This document shows, in pieces, positions 10,391 through 19,679 of a DNA stretch of 64,000 bases. Under the pieces are notes generated by a model that saw nothing but the letters and a program-made list of their open reading frames with translations, was not told where the DNA came from and ran no database searches. How positions within the stretch are numbered: the stretch's first letter is position 1; each line of letters starts with the position of its first letter. Position numbers and translations under genes: made by a program. Origin of the DNA: Massilia sp. 9I (GTDB lineage: Bacteria; Pseudomonadota; Gammaproteobacteria; Burkholderiales; Burkholderiaceae_D); contig NZ_LR733275.1 of the NCBI RefSeq assembly GCF_902506415.1, forward strand, positions 1,313,651 to 1,377,650. Direction: 5' to 3'.

Positions 10391-12187
10391 TTATGGCAGC
10401 AGGCGTACGTCGGCGATCTCGAAGCGGTACTCGCCCGGCTGCGGGCCGGCGTTGAATCCTAACATGGTGACGGCCGCCGGATCGATGCCTTTCAGCTGGC
10501 TGAAGGGGATGGTGACTTCAGTCCAGTCAGGGCCGGCCACGAAGGATTTCGCACCCGGCATCTGTACTCCCTGCGACATCGCCATGATCTGGTAAGTCTT
10601 GCCGTCGCCGCGTACCTTGAACCGTACCTCCTTGGCCGCGCTCAGGTTCACCGGCTGCATCGGCTGGGCGCCCGGCATGAAGGCCACGCCCGACCAGGCG
10701 AAGGGCAGTCCAGGCGCCACCGTCGCATTGATCGCAAGCGGCACCTGGCCGTCCGGCAGCGCCGGCTGCGCGGCCAGCTTCACCGTCGATTTGCCGCCGG
10801 CGAAGCTGTCGGTCGATGGTCCCCATCCCATGCCGAAGGGGCTGCCCAGGCGCTTGTCGCTGAACTGGCTGATGCGGCCGTCCGCCGGCAGCGCCAGGGG
10901 CTTGGCGCCCTGCGTTTCCTGCGCCGCCTTGGCCACCAGCTGGCGCTGGGCCTCTACCAGGCCGTTCGCGCTTTCGCCATCCTTCCAGACTTCGACGATG
11001 CGGCGCGTGGCCAGGATGTCGCTGGCCGGATTGCCCTCGACCAGCAGCAGGTCGGCCTTGTAGCCCTGCTTGACCTGCCCGCGCTGGCCCAGCTTGAAGG
11101 CCTTGGCCGGTGCGCTGGTGGCGGCGCTCAAGGCCTGCGACGGCGTCATGCCGGCCTCCACCAACGCCGCCAGTTCGCGGTGCATGCTCACGCCATACTG
11201 GGTGCCCGCGTTGCCCGCATCGGTCCCGGCCAGCACCGGCACGCCGGCCTTGACCATCGCCACGGTCACCGCTTTCGGGGCCACCAGCAGCGCCGGTTTT
11301 GCCTCATTGCCGTAGCGCGCCTTGAGCGGCGCCTGGGCATCCTTGTCGAGCAGCGCGGCGAAGGCCGGGTTGGCGAGCAGGTCGTCGCCGCGGAAGGCGG
11401 CCATGCTCTCAAGGACCGCGAAGGTCGGGATCACGAAGGCATTTTTGCTGCGCGCCAGCTTGGCCAGGCCTTGCGCATCGGCCGAGGCGCCGGTGAACAG
11501 GTGCACCAGCCCGTCGGCGCCGGCTTCCAGCACGGCGCGCGCATCCTGCTCGTTGCTGATGTGGACCACCGCCATCTTGCCGCGCTTGTGCGCCGCCTTG
11601 ATCAGGGCCTTCACGGTCGCCAGGTCGAGCGACTTGTAGCCGTAGCCGCCTTCCATCACGATCTTGATGAAGTCCGAACCCTCGGCGATGCGCGCGTCGA
11701 CGAAAGCCTGTGCGTCTTCGGCCTTGGTGATGGTCGGGATCGCGATGCCGAACTGGGTGCCGTGGCCGCCCGGCGCGGTGACCAGGGTGCCCGCCGAGAA
11801 CAGGTCGGCGTGTGCGTGGTTGCGGCCCTCGGCCATCTCCTGCTTGGCCTTCTTCATCATGCCGACCTCGGTGAACATGTCGATCTGCGTGGTGACGCCG
11901 AACAGCACCGGCAGCTCGTGGAAGCGGAAGGCGTGGGTATGCGCGTCGATCAGGCCCGGCAGCAGGGTGCGACCGGCGCCGCTGACCACACGCGCGCCTT
12001 GCGGCGCACTGCCCTTGAAGTCGGCGTCGACGATGACGCCCTTGTCGAACAGGACCGAGCGGTGCTCGTGCACGCGCTCGCCGTCGAAGACGCGCACGTC
12101 ATGGACCAGGGTCGGAGCGGCATTGGCGGATGCGGCCATCAGGAGGACGGCGGCGGTGGCGACTGCTTTCAGGGCGGTGGACTTCAT
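10391..12187 (-). CDS. Secreted amidohydrolase with C-terminal CIA30-like domain
   Basis: The 598-residue protein has a signal peptide ([24 protein letters not shown]) and an amidohydrolase fold. The HxH metal motif lies in [12 protein letters not shown], and further metal and catalytic segments are [10 protein letters not shown] and GTDAGNAG. The last 150 residues form a beta domain like CIA30 ([13 protein letters not shown] ... [11 protein letters not shown]), which probably binds ligand. The start at 12187 has GAGGAACAC before it and gives the signal peptide; the longer frame to 12358 would cross a palindromic site. It is the first gene of the apparent operon with the DesK/DesR-like pair. 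The substrate is unknown; relatives cleave peptides or cyclic amides. Confidence 0.82.
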   Translation of the reverse strand: MKSTALKAVATAAVLLMAASANAAPTLVHDVRVFDGERVHEHRSVLFDKGVIVDADFKGSAPQGARVVSGAGRTLLPGLIDAHTHAFRFHELPVLFGVTTQIDMFTEVGMMKKAKQEMAEGRNHAHADLFSAGTLVTAPGGHGTQFGIAIPTITKAEDAQAFVDARIAEGSDFIKIVMEGGYGYKSLDLATVKALIKAAHKRGKMAVVHISNEQDARAVLEAGADGLVHLFTGASADAQGLAKLARSKNAFVIPTFAVLESMAAFRGDDLLANPAFAALLDKDAQAPLKARYGNEAKPALLVAPKAVTVAMVKAGVPVLAGTDAGNAGTQYGVSMHRELAALVEAGMTPSQALSAATSAPAKAFKLGQRGQVKQGYKADLLLVEGNPASDILATRRIVEVWKDGESANGLVEAQRQLVAKAAQETQGAKPLALPADGRISQFSDKRLGSPFGMGWGPSTDSFAGGKSTVKLAAQPALPDGQVPLAINATVAPGLPFAWSGVAFMPGAQPMQPVNLSAAKEVRFKVRGDGKTYQIMAMSQGVQMPGAKSFVAGPDWTEVTIPFSQLKGIDPAAVTMLGFNAGPQPGEYRFEIADVRLLP

Positions 12188-12262
12188 GTGTTCCTCGCAT
12201 GGGTTGGTATGTGGCCAGTATGCGAAAAAGCGGCAGGCGCCTGTAGAAGCATGCGCCATCAG

Positions 12263-12288
12263 TTTGTCATGACAATTGTCATGACAAA
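12263..12288. promoter_or_regulatory. 26-bp perfect palindrome, candidate operator
   Basis: The arm TTTGTCATGACAA is followed directly by its exact reverse complement. Inside are two copies of the 10-bp palindrome TGTCATGACA, starting at 12265 and 12277. The site lies between the divergent amidohydrolase operon (75 bp before its ATG) and the DUF2867 gene (85 bp before its ATG), where an operator for both would sit. There is no T tail, so a terminator is unlikely. Confidence 0.6.
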
Positions 12289-12373
12289 AAGCGCAGGCGA
12301 TGCAGCCTGCATTGATCATCCATCGCCCAGGTTCCATACTGCAGGCGCTGAACCTCACTCCGGAGCTGCCCGC

Positions 12374-12895
12374 ATGCCTATCGAAGCCACTGCCCCCGTC
12401 GAGGTGCTACCGCCCTCCCAGTCCGGCGTCACCGGGCTCTATGAGCCGGTCCATCTTGCGGATGCCTTCGCGATCGCGCTGCCCGCCCACGCATCGCGCG
12501 ACCCCGAGACCCTGGCCCGCTTCATCGTGTCGCACCAGCCGGCGTGGATCGACAGGCTCACTAGCCTGCGCGACATGATCGTCGCCTGCTTCGGCCTCAA
12601 GACGGCGCGACAGCTGGCGCAGCTGGCCAGCAGGGAGCAGGCCGAGCGTGTCGGCATCTTTCGGATCTACAGCAGGAGCGAGAACGAGATCGTGCTGGGT
12701 GAGGACGACAGCCATCTCGACTTCAGGGTGTCCTTCCTGTGCGGGCCGCAGGAGCTGACAGTGACCACCGTCGTGCATTGCCATAACCTGCTGGGGCGGA
12801 CTTATTTGTTCGTGATCGCGCCCTTCCACCGTTTGGTGGTCAAGGCGAGCCTGCGGCGGGCGGCGGCGATCGGCTGGCCGGCGTCAAGTGATTAG
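12374..12895 (+). CDS. DUF2867 family protein
   Basis: The 173-residue protein matches DUF2867, whose members include SDR-associated stand-alone domains: [15 protein letters not shown] opening, then [26 protein letters not shown] and [24 protein letters not shown]. The biochemical role is unknown. The ATG at 12374 follows GGAG by 8 nt. The upstream open frame to 11180 is antisense to the amidohydrolase and is not coding. The gene diverges from the amidohydrolase, with a 26-bp palindrome between them. Confidence 0.78.
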   Translation: MPIEATAPVEVLPPSQSGVTGLYEPVHLADAFAIALPAHASRDPETLARFIVSHQPAWIDRLTSLRDMIVACFGLKTARQLAQLASREQAERVGIFRIYSRSENEIVLGEDDSHLDFRVSFLCGPQELTVTTVVHCHNLLGRTYLFVIAPFHRLVVKASLRRAAAIGWPASSD

Positions 12896-13128
12896 TGCGG
12901 CGGCGGCTTGCCCTAAAGGAGCCATACGCGACTTATACAGCGCAACCTGAGCTTATCGGTAGGCCTTCCGCGATTGAGGCACAGGTGTGCGAGGGCGTGA
13001 TCTGCGAAGGTTTCGACTACATGGGGGAGTCGGAGGCGACTGCGACTGTCACGTACCTAAGGTTCGATGGTCTATGGCCACCGTTTGTATTTCGATCTTG
13101 GCGCCTTACCGGCTACGAAGTGAATTAG
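12895..13128 (+). pseudogene. Short ORF of doubtful status, possible gene remnant
   Basis: A 77-codon frame opens at a GTG touching the DUF2867 stop and ends SWRLTGYEVN. The stretch TATVTYLRFDGLWPPFVF looks protein-like, but there is no clear ribosome site at the start and I recognise no family. It lies at the beginning of a lower-GC patch, so it may be the tail of a decayed, transferred gene. Treat it as tentative. Confidence 0.25.
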
Positions 13129-13172
13129 CCTGCTATCCTCCTTGGAATGAGTTAGAACTGCAGGAGTGCGCA

Positions 13173-13517
13173 ATGAAGCAATATCTAATAGCGCTGGTGC
13201 TGGTAGGCCTGCTTGGGTCGCCGAGCTTCACTACTGCACAAAGTTTAAAGCCGACTGGCAAAGAAAATTATCGTCCGCCTGAAGGATACGTTCCCAATGC
13301 GAAGGTTGCCGAGCAAATCGCCTATGCCGTCTTGATTCCGATATACGGTCGGGAGAATATCGACAAACAGCGGCCGTTTAAGGTAACGCTTAAACGCCAT
13401 GGCACGGTCTGGAAGGTCGAAGGCACCCTGCCGGAGTCTGTGGCTTATGGGGGGACGTTTGAAGTTGAGATTGCAAAGCACGATGGACGGATAATTCGCA
13501 TGGCGCATTTTGTGTAA
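13173..13517 (+). CDS. NTF2-fold immunity protein (orphan)
   Basis: The 114-residue protein has a signal peptide (MKQYLIALVLVGLLGSPSFTTAQS). A domain follows that resembles the NTF2-fold immunity family (PF15631 type): GYVPNAKVAEQIAYAVLIP, YGRENIDKQRPFKV, WKVEGTLPES and GGTFEVEIAKHDGRI. Such proteins neutralise polymorphic toxins delivered between cells. No toxin gene lies beside it, so it is an orphan. AGGAG lies 6 nt before the ATG. Local base composition is clearly lower in GC than the neighbours, which suggests transfer. Toxin target unknown. Confidence 0.72.
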   Translation: MKQYLIALVLVGLLGSPSFTTAQSLKPTGKENYRPPEGYVPNAKVAEQIAYAVLIPIYGRENIDKQRPFKVTLKRHGTVWKVEGTLPESVAYGGTFEVEIAKHDGRIIRMAHFV

Positions 13518-13660
13518 AGGGATGACAAAAATGAGAAGCAGACCTGAGGTCGTCGTCCTCTAAGGGCCGGGTCCGTGGGCCTCTAGCGCACGTACGACAG
13601 AGGAAACAACCGGTCGCAATGAAGTGCTGTCAAGCACGAGCGGAAAGCTGAAAGGCAGGC

Positions 13661-13954
13661 ATGACCTACTCCGGGAAAATCGTTCTGGTTTCGCTCTCCG
13701 GCTATGTTCCTGAACGCGACGAACAATTCTTGCGCGACCTGATCGCAGCCCGAATCGAGCTGTTCTGTGTAATCTGCGTAGGCGCCAGGGAGTGGGAGAA
13801 CGCTCTCGATTGGGCTTGCGTGAACGATGAAGGGCTTGGTGAGCACACGATTGTCACAACGTCGCACGAACACGAGCCTCTTGCAGAAGTGATTGGATTT
13901 GCCGAGCGATTCTCAACGTCGGCGCAGCACCAGTCCCAGGTTATTCATCGCTAA
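13661..13954 (+). CDS. Small unknown protein in low-GC patch
   Basis: A 97-residue cytoplasmic protein, MTYSGKIVLVSLSGYVPERD..., with an alternating strand/helix pattern (IELFCVICVGAREWENALDW). It faintly resembles a conserved DUF of Oxalobacteraceae that is often found near immunity genes, but I cannot name the family with confidence. AGGCAGGC precedes the ATG. It follows the orphan immunity gene by 143 nt, in the same orientation and compositional patch. Confidence 0.5.
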   Translation: MTYSGKIVLVSLSGYVPERDEQFLRDLIAARIELFCVICVGAREWENALDWACVNDEGLGEHTIVTTSHEHEPLAEVIGFAERFSTSAQHQSQVIHR

Positions 13955-14023
13955 ACTCAACAGCTTGTATGCTCGTCTCGGTTCGTCCATTCAAGGCGTG
14001 TCGAGAGGGGCCACCAGGGACTC

Positions 14024-15091
14024 TCAAGCAGGCGGCAGGTTATCCCACAAATCGCCCGTCGGGCTGATGCGCGGCGCCGTCACGCCGAAGTGCTGATAGG
14101 CCAGCGGCGTAGCGATCCGTCCACGCGGCGTACGCTGCAGGTAGCCCTGCTGGATCAAATAGGGTTCCAGCACGTCCTCGATGGTGTCGGCAGCTTCGCC
14201 GATCGCCGCCGCCAGATTGCCGATGCCCACCGGGCCGCCCGCGAACTTGAACAGCACCGCTTCCAGCAGCTTGCGGTCCATGACGTCGAAGCCGACGGTA
14301 TCGACATCGAGCATCTTCAGTGCGCGGTCGGCCATGTCGACGGTGATCTCGCCGGTGCCCTTCACTTCCGCGTAGTCACGCACGCGGCGCAGCAGGCGGT
14401 TGGCGATACGCGGCGTGCCGCGGGCGCGCTTGGCCACTTCGCGTGCGCCGGCTTCGTTGATCGGCGCCGCCAACAGAGCGGCGCTGCGGAGAACGATCTT
14501 GGTCAGTTCCTCGACGTTGTAGAACTCGAGACGCGCCACGATGCCGAAGCGGTCGCGCAGCGGATTGGTCAGCATGCCGGCGCGGGTGGTCGCGCCGACC
14601 AGGGTAAACGGCTGCAGGTCCAGCTTCACGGAACGCGCGGCCGGGCCCTCGCCGATCATGATGTCGATCTGGTAGTCCTCGAGCGCCGGGTACAGGATCT
14701 CCTCGACCACCGGCGACAGGCGGTGGATCTCGTCGATGAACAGCACGTCGTTCGGCTCGAGGTTGGTGAGCAGCGCGGCCAGGTCGCCCGGACGCTCCAG
14801 CACCGGGCCCGAGGTCTGGCGCAGGTTGACGCCCATCTCGCGCGCGATGATGTGCGCCAGCGTGGTTTTACCGAGGCCCGGCGGCCCGAACAGCAGCGTG
14901 TGGTCGAGCGCTTCGCGGCGCTTGCGGGCGGCGCTGATGAAGATTTCGAGCTGGTCGCGGATCTTGGCCTGGCCGACGTATTCGTCCAGCTGCTTGGGAC
15001 GCAAGGCGCGTTCGATCGCCTCTTCGTTCGGCGACGCCGGGGCCGCGTCGATCACGCGCTGTTCGGTGAAATTGTCGGTCTGGATACTCAT
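14024..15091 (-). CDS. ruvB: Holliday junction branch migration ATPase RuvB
   Basis: RuvB is the hexameric motor that drives branch migration of Holliday junctions together with RuvA. The 355-residue protein has Walker [10 protein letters not shown], Walker [12 protein letters not shown], sensor 1 VGATTRAG and the C-terminal winged helix ([13 protein letters not shown]). Its start overlaps the ruvA stop by 4 nt (ATGA). It is the last gene of ruvC-ruvA-ruvB, so it should share their LexA-type box upstream of ruvC. Confidence 0.98.
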   Translation of the reverse strand: MSIQTDNFTEQRVIDAAPASPNEEAIERALRPKQLDEYVGQAKIRDQLEIFISAARKRREALDHTLLFGPPGLGKTTLAHIIAREMGVNLRQTSGPVLERPGDLAALLTNLEPNDVLFIDEIHRLSPVVEEILYPALEDYQIDIMIGEGPAARSVKLDLQPFTLVGATTRAGMLTNPLRDRFGIVARLEFYNVEELTKIVLRSAALLAAPINEAGAREVAKRARGTPRIANRLLRRVRDYAEVKGTGEITVDMADRALKMLDVDTVGFDVMDRKLLEAVLFKFAGGPVGIGNLAAAIGEAADTIEDVLEPYLIQQGYLQRTPRGRIATPLAYQHFGVTAPRISPTGDLWDNLPPA

Positions 15092-15666
15092 GCTTTAGAC
15101 AGTGCCTTGAGGGCGAACTTGATGCCGTCGGAAACGCTGCTACCGGCCGGCATGTTCTTGATCGCCAGGAGCGCTTCCTTGTCAGAATACCCCAAAGCGA
15201 TCAGCGCATTGAGCACGTCGGCCTGGGCGTCGTCACGCACTGCCCCGCCGACCACACCGATGTCGGCGCCCAGCTTGCCCTTCAGCTCCAGCAGCAGGCG
15301 TTCGGCGGTCTTCTTGCCGATGCCCGGAACCTTCACCAGGCGGCCGGTTTCCTGCAAGGTGACGGCCTGGGACAGGTCGGCCACCGACATGCCCGACAGG
15401 ATCGACAAGGCCATGCGGGCGCCGATACCGGTGATCTTGATCAGCTGGCGGAACAGCGCACGCTCGGAAGCAGTGCCGAAACCGAACAGCAGGTGGGCAT
15501 CCTCGCGCACCACCAGGTGGGTGAACAGCACCACTTTTTCGCCGGTGTGCGGAAGGTTGTAGAAGGTGCTCATCGGAACGTCGACTTCATAGCCGACGCC
15601 GTTGCAGTCCACCAGCACGTGGGGCGGCGCTTTTTCGAGCAGGGTTCCGGAGAGACGACCGATCAT
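15088..15666 (-). CDS. ruvA: Holliday junction DNA helicase subunit RuvA
   Basis: RuvA is the 192-residue tetrameric protein that binds four-way junctions and loads RuvB. The N-terminal OB domain begins [30 protein letters not shown] with only usual residues. The HhH motifs follow ([15 protein letters not shown] and [16 protein letters not shown]), and the C-terminal domain that contacts RuvB ends the protein. It lies 17 nt after ruvC and overlaps ruvB. Confidence 0.97.
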   Translation of the reverse strand: MIGRLSGTLLEKAPPHVLVDCNGVGYEVDVPMSTFYNLPHTGEKVVLFTHLVVREDAHLLFGFGTASERALFRQLIKITGIGARMALSILSGMSVADLSQAVTLQETGRLVKVPGIGKKTAERLLLELKGKLGADIGVVGGAVRDDAQADVLNALIALGYSDKEALLAIKNMPAGSSVSDGIKFALKALSKA

Positions 15667-15683
15667 GTAGTTTCCTGTTGTTC

Positions 15684-16220
15684 TTAAACGAGGCGGCTGC
15701 GTTTCATGCGCAGCGTGCTGGTGGTCGGCGACAGCGCGCCGATCATCGACAGCGCATCCATGCTGTGGGCGTGGCAGATCGCGACGCCGAGCGCGTCGGC
15801 CGCGTCGGTGCCGGGCAGGCCCGGGAGTTTCAACAGGCGCGACACCATGTCCTGCACCTGCGCCTTGGCCGCCTTGCCGGTGCCGACCACGGCCTGCTTG
15901 ACCTGCACCGCCGTGTATTCGGCCACGTCGAGGTCGGCGCCGACCAGGGCCGTGATGGCCGCTCCGCGCGCCTGGCCCAGCAGCAGCGTGGACTGCGGGT
16001 TGACGTTGACAAAGACTTTTTCGATGGCCGCGCAGCCCGGCTGGTAGGCCGAGACGATTTCGCCCACGCCGTTCAGGATGACCTTGAGCCGCGGCGGCAG
16101 CGCTCCCTCACTACCGGTCTTGATGGTGCCGGACGCGATGTAGCGCAGTTTGCTGCCGTGTTTTTCGATGACGCCGAACCCCGTCGTACGCAGGCCCGGG
16201 TCGATGCCGAGAATAATCAT
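15684..16220 (-). CDS. ruvC: Holliday junction resolvase RuvC
   Basis: RuvC is the dimeric endonuclease that cuts Holliday junctions bound by RuvAB. The 178-residue protein opens with [16 protein letters not shown], where Asp7 is the first catalytic acid. It includes [19 protein letters not shown] and ends in the HAMSMDAL-like acidic segment ([15 protein letters not shown]). The frame extends to 16277, but the ATG at 16220 aligns with the family. It is the first gene of the ruvCAB operon and lies 42 nt from a LexA-type box. Confidence 0.96.
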   Translation of the reverse strand: MIILGIDPGLRTTGFGVIEKHGSKLRYIASGTIKTGSEGALPPRLKVILNGVGEIVSAYQPGCAAIEKVFVNVNPQSTLLLGQARGAAITALVGADLDVAEYTAVQVKQAVVGTGKAAKAQVQDMVSRLLKLPGLPGTDAADALGVAICHAHSMDALSMIGALSPTTSTLRMKRSRLV

Positions 16221-16261
16221 TGTGGAATGATATACGGCTGGAGGGTGTTCGTGGGAAAAAA

Positions 16262-16281
16262 TACTGTGCAAAAACACAGTG
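16262..16281 (-). promoter_or_regulatory. LexA-type SOS box overlapping ruvC promoter
   Basis: The site holds CTGT-N8-ACAG exactly, within TACTGTG...CACAGTG, matching the beta/gammaproteobacterial LexA consensus. On the minus strand a TTGACC at 16285-16290 could be the -35, so LexA would sit between -35 and -10. It lies 42-61 nt before the ruvC ATG. This implies DNA-damage induction of the whole ruvCAB operon. Confidence 0.7.
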
Positions 16282-16302
16282 TGTGGTCAAGCATACCACG
16301 AT

Positions 16303-16325
16303 GGTGGGCGGTATCACCGCCCACC
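16303..16325. terminator. GGTGGGCGGT hairpin downstream of purH
   Basis: GGTGGGCGGT and ACCGCCCACC pair with a 3-nt loop, 8 nt after the purH stop on the minus strand. It is nearly identical to the hairpin at 6138-6160 and has no T tract. Confidence 0.5.
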
Positions 16326-16332
16326 CACGACA

Positions 16333-17919
16333 TCAGTGACGGAAGTGGCGGGTGCCGGTGTACAGCATCACGACGCCGCGCTCGTCGGCCGCATCGATGA
16401 CTTCCTGGTCACGCATCGAGCCGCCCGGGTGAATGACGCAGGTCGCGCCCGCATCCACCACCACATCCAGCCCGTCACGGAACGGGAAGAACGCATCCGA
16501 GGCCACCGCCGAGCCCGCCAGCGACAGGCCGGCATTCTGCGCCTTGATCGAGGCGATGCGCGCCGAGTCGATGCGGCTCATCTGGCCGGCGCCGACGCCC
16601 AGGGTCATGCCGTTGGCGCAGAACACGATGGCGTTCGACTTCACGAACTTGGCGACGCGCCAAGCGAACATCAGGTCCTGCAGCTGCTGCTGGGTCGGCT
16701 GCTTCTTGCTGACCACGCGCAGTTCGCCCAGGCCAACGTTCTTGGCGTCCGGCGCCTGCACCAGCACACCGCCGCCAACGCGCTTGAGGTCATACGCGTT
16801 CTGGCCTTCGCCCAGCGGGATTTCCAGCAGGCGCACGTTCTGCTTGGCCGACATGATCTGGCGCGCCTCTGCCGTGAACGACGGCGCGATCAGCACTTCC
16901 ACGAACAGCTTGGCCACCGCTTCGGCGGCGCGGCCGTCGACTTCGACGTTGAAGGCGATGATGCCGCCGAAAGCCGAGGTCGGGTCGGTCTGCAGTGCGC
17001 GCGAGTAGGCGTCCAGCGCATCGACGCCGATCGCCACGCCGCAGGGATTGGCGTGCTTGACGATCACGCAGCCGGCCGGCTGGCCCAGGCCACCGAGCGA
17101 CTTGACGCATTCCCAGGCCGCATCGGCGTCGGCGATGTTGTTGTACGAAAGTTCCTTGCCCTGCAGCTGGCGGTAGTTGGCCAGCGCGCCCGGGGTGCTC
17201 ACGAGATCGCGGTAGAAGGCGGCGCCCTGGTGCGGGTTCTCGCCGTAGCGCATGTCCTGGACCTTCTCGAAGCTCACGTTCAGGGTCTGCGGATAGCTCG
17301 AGCGGGTCGCGTGCAGGCGGTCTTCGCCCAGGCTGGTCAGGTAGTTGGTGATCGCGCCGTCGTACTGGGCGGTGTGCGCGAAGACTTTCTTGGCGAGGCG
17401 GAACTTGGTCTCGTAGCTGACCGGGCCGGCGCTGGTGCCGGTGCCTTTCATCTCGGCCAGCACCACGCCGTAGTCGGCCGGGTCGACGACCACGACCACG
17501 TCACGGTGGTTCTTGGCAGCCGAGCGCAGCATGGTCGGGCCGCCGATGTCGATGTTCTCGATCGCGTCTTCCAGCGAGCACTCGGTCTTGGCGACGGTCT
17601 GCTGGAACGGGTACAGGTTGACCACGACCATGTCGATCTGCGGGATGCCGTGTTCGTCGAGCTTGGCGACGTGCTCCGGCAGGTCGCGGCGCGCCAGGAT
17701 GCCGCCGTGGACCTTCGGGTGCAGGGTCTTGACCCGGCCGTCGAGCATTTCCGGGAAGCCGGTGTAGTCGGCGACTTCAGTCACTTGCACGCCATTTTCC
17801 TGCAGCAGCTTCGCGGTGCCGCCGGTGGACAGGATGTTGACGCCGAGAGCCGACAGCGCCTTCGCGAAATCGAGGACGCCGGTTTTGTCGGAGACGGAAA
17901 TCAGTGCTTGTTTGATCAT
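16333..17919 (-). CDS. purH: Bifunctional AICAR transformylase / IMP cyclohydrolase
   Basis: PurH performs the last two steps of IMP synthesis: formyl transfer to AICAR, then ring closure. The 528-residue protein has the N-terminal cyclohydrolase domain ([36 protein letters not shown]). The transformylase domain carries the KHANPCG motif and ends [17 protein letters not shown]. Length is normal. The ATG at 17919 is chosen; the longer frame to 18000 lies in the gap after fis. It follows fis by 91 nt on the same strand, a familiar dusB-fis-purH order. Confidence 0.97.
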   Translation of the reverse strand: MIKQALISVSDKTGVLDFAKALSALGVNILSTGGTAKLLQENGVQVTEVADYTGFPEMLDGRVKTLHPKVHGGILARRDLPEHVAKLDEHGIPQIDMVVVNLYPFQQTVAKTECSLEDAIENIDIGGPTMLRSAAKNHRDVVVVVDPADYGVVLAEMKGTGTSAGPVSYETKFRLAKKVFAHTAQYDGAITNYLTSLGEDRLHATRSSYPQTLNVSFEKVQDMRYGENPHQGAAFYRDLVSTPGALANYRQLQGKELSYNNIADADAAWECVKSLGGLGQPAGCVIVKHANPCGVAIGVDALDAYSRALQTDPTSAFGGIIAFNVEVDGRAAEAVAKLFVEVLIAPSFTAEARQIMSAKQNVRLLEIPLGEGQNAYDLKRVGGGVLVQAPDAKNVGLGELRVVSKKQPTQQQLQDLMFAWRVAKFVKSNAIVFCANGMTLGVGAGQMSRIDSARIASIKAQNAGLSLAGSAVASDAFFPFRDGLDVVVDAGATCVIHPGGSMRDQEVIDAADERGVVMLYTGTRHFRH

Positions 17920-18010
17920 GGTGAGGCCTGTTGTTAAGAATTCTGGCATCCGGGCGCGCGGACGGTGAACCGGCCGCGCCCAGACGCACGGCCACGCCAT
18001 GCAAATGAGC

Positions 18011-18244
18011 TTAGAGGAGCCCGTGCTCCTGGAGTTTCTTGCGCAAAGTATTCCGGTTGATGCCCAGCATCTGCGCCGCGTGCGACTGGTTGCCGTCGGC
18101 GCGCGTCATGACCACTTCAAGGACCGGTTTTTCCACCGTCAGGACCATCATGTCGTAGATGTTCGTCGGTTTCTGCTCGCCCAGATCGTTGAAATAGTCC
18201 TCGAGGCTTTTCTGGACGACTTCCTGGATACTTTCTTTGCTCAT
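18011..18244 (-). CDS. fis: DNA-binding protein Fis
   Basis: Fis is a small nucleoid protein that bends DNA and activates rRNA and other promoters. The 77-residue sequence ends with the classic helix-turn-helix ([31 protein letters not shown]). It is shorter at the N-terminus than the E. coli protein, as is usual in betaproteobacteria. It lies 106 nt after dusB, the gene it shares an operon with in many proteobacteria. Confidence 0.95.
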   Translation of the reverse strand: MSKESIQEVVQKSLEDYFNDLGEQKPTNIYDMMVLTVEKPVLEVVMTRADGNQSHAAQMLGINRNTLRKKLQEHGLL

Positions 18245-18350
18245 GTTCTCTGCTGCTTCATCCTGGTTAATGATTGCTCGCTGCTTGTGCAGCGTGTCCC
18301 CGTTTTATTCTGATTCTTATGCCTACTTTTTATGCTGCTATTACCTGCAC

Positions 18351-19376
18351 TTATGCTGCCATCGCCTCATCGGCAACATGAGCGGGCCGGTATTGTAACC
18401 GCTCGCCAAGCCGGAGTTGCGATTTGAAAAACGCGTCGACCGCTGCCAACTGCTCGGCAGTCGATTCCAGCAGGTTCATGCGCTGGCGGAATTCTTGCCC
18501 GCCCGGCAAGTCCTGCACGTACCACCCGATGTGTTTACGAGCCGTGCGCACGCCGACATACTCGCCATAGAAGGCGTAGTGCGCCGGCAGGTGTTCGTTC
18601 ATCAGGCCGCGTACCTCTTCGACCAGCGGGGCCGGCAGGTGTTCGCCCGTGCGCAGGTAATGGTCGATCTCGCGGCAGATCCAGGGACGGCCCTGGGCGG
18701 CGCGGCCGATCATCACGGCGTCGGCGCCGGTGTAATCGAGCACGAACTTCGCCTTTTCCGGGGTCGTGATGTCGCCGTTGGCCACCACCGGGATGCCTAC
18801 CGCCGCCTTGACGGCGCGGATGGTGTCGTATTCGGCATCGCCCTTATAGCCGTCGGCGCGGGTGCGGCCGTGCAGGGTCAGCATCTGGATACCGGCCTGC
18901 TCCGCCATGCGGGCGATGTTCAAGGCATTCTTGTTCTGGCGATCCCAGCCGGTACGGAATTTCAAGGTGACCGGCACGTCGACGGCCTCGACCACCGCGT
19001 GCAGGATGCGCTCGACCAGGTCTTCGTGCTGCAGCAGGGCCGAACCGCACCAGCTGTTGCAGACCTTCTTCACCGGGCAACCCATGTTGATGTCGATGAT
19101 CTGGGCGCCACGCTCGACGTTGAACTTTGCGCAATCGGCCAGGTCTTTCGGATCGGCGCCGGCGATCTGCACCGCCTTCGGTTCCATCTCTCCGGTGTGA
19201 TCGGTACGGCGCGAGGTCTTTTCGCTGGCCCACAGGCGCGGGTTGGAGGCTGCCATCTCGGACACGGCGTAGCCGGCCCCGAGCTGCTTGCACAGCTGGC
19301 GGAACGGGCGGTCCGTCACACCGGCCATGGGGGCGACGAAGACATTGTTACGCAGGGTGTATGGACCGATTTGCAC
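18351..19376 (-). CDS. dusB: tRNA dihydrouridine synthase DusB
   Basis: DusB reduces specific uridines in the D loop of tRNAs, using FMN and NADPH. The 341-residue protein has the Dus TIM barrel: VAPMAGVTDRPFRQL, INMGCPVKKVCN with the catalytic Cys region, LTLHGRTRADGYKG, VVANGDI and GADAVMIGRAAQGRPW. The start is a GTG at 19376, giving MQIGPYTL as in relatives; no better ATG exists upstream. It heads the dusB-fis transcript. Confidence 0.96.
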   Translation of the reverse strand: MQIGPYTLRNNVFVAPMAGVTDRPFRQLCKQLGAGYAVSEMAASNPRLWASEKTSRRTDHTGEMEPKAVQIAGADPKDLADCAKFNVERGAQIIDINMGCPVKKVCNSWCGSALLQHEDLVERILHAVVEAVDVPVTLKFRTGWDRQNKNALNIARMAEQAGIQMLTLHGRTRADGYKGDAEYDTIRAVKAAVGIPVVANGDITTPEKAKFVLDYTGADAVMIGRAAQGRPWICREIDHYLRTGEHLPAPLVEEVRGLMNEHLPAHYAFYGEYVGVRTARKHIGWYVQDLPGGQEFRQRMNLLESTAEQLAAVDAFFKSQLRLGERLQYRPAHVADEAMAA

Positions 19377-19549
19377 AGCGGAAAAGTCTCTAAAGTTTCT
19401 CGGGGAACCTATTATTTTACCTCATTCGCTGCTCAAAATAGCGGCAGAATTTTTGGATGTTGTTGCGTGTGTGATATTGGCAGGCGGTGGAAGTGGGGGT
19501 AGGCCGTGCGGGTTGGGGTGCGAGGATGCTGTGTTGGTGCGCGAGGAAA

Positions 19550-19577
19550 TTGGGTTCCGGCCTCCGCCGGAACGACG
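19550..19577 (+). repeat. REP-like palindromic element, copy 1
   Basis: TTGGGTTCCGGCCTCCG then CCGGAACGACG: a short hairpin whose relative lies inverted at 19634-19661. The same family recurs at 37408 and 37466. Confidence 0.65.
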
Positions 19578-19633
19578 GTCTTTCTGCTAACGGTTATAAA
19601 TCGGCCATGTCAACTCACCGACAACCCCAACGT

Positions 19634-19661
19634 CGTCATCCCGGCGGAGGCCGGGATCCAA
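19634..19661 (-). repeat. REP-like palindromic element, copy 2 (inverted)
   Basis: The reverse complement reads TTGGATCCCGGCCTCCG then CCGGGATGACG, matching copy 1 with a few changes. The inverted pair with a 56-nt spacer is the layout called a REPIN. Confidence 0.65.
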
Positions 19662-19679
19662 GTTTCCCACCGAAGCCAC

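Larger units (their letters stand above)
19377..19679. other. Intergenic region with paired REP-like repeats
   Basis: This 303-bp gap between dusB and the phosphatase gene holds no convincing ORF. Its right half carries two inverted copies of a short palindromic repeat (listed separately). Its left part, read on the minus strand, is AT-rich (AAAATAATAGG) and probably contains the dusB promoter. Confidence 0.6.
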
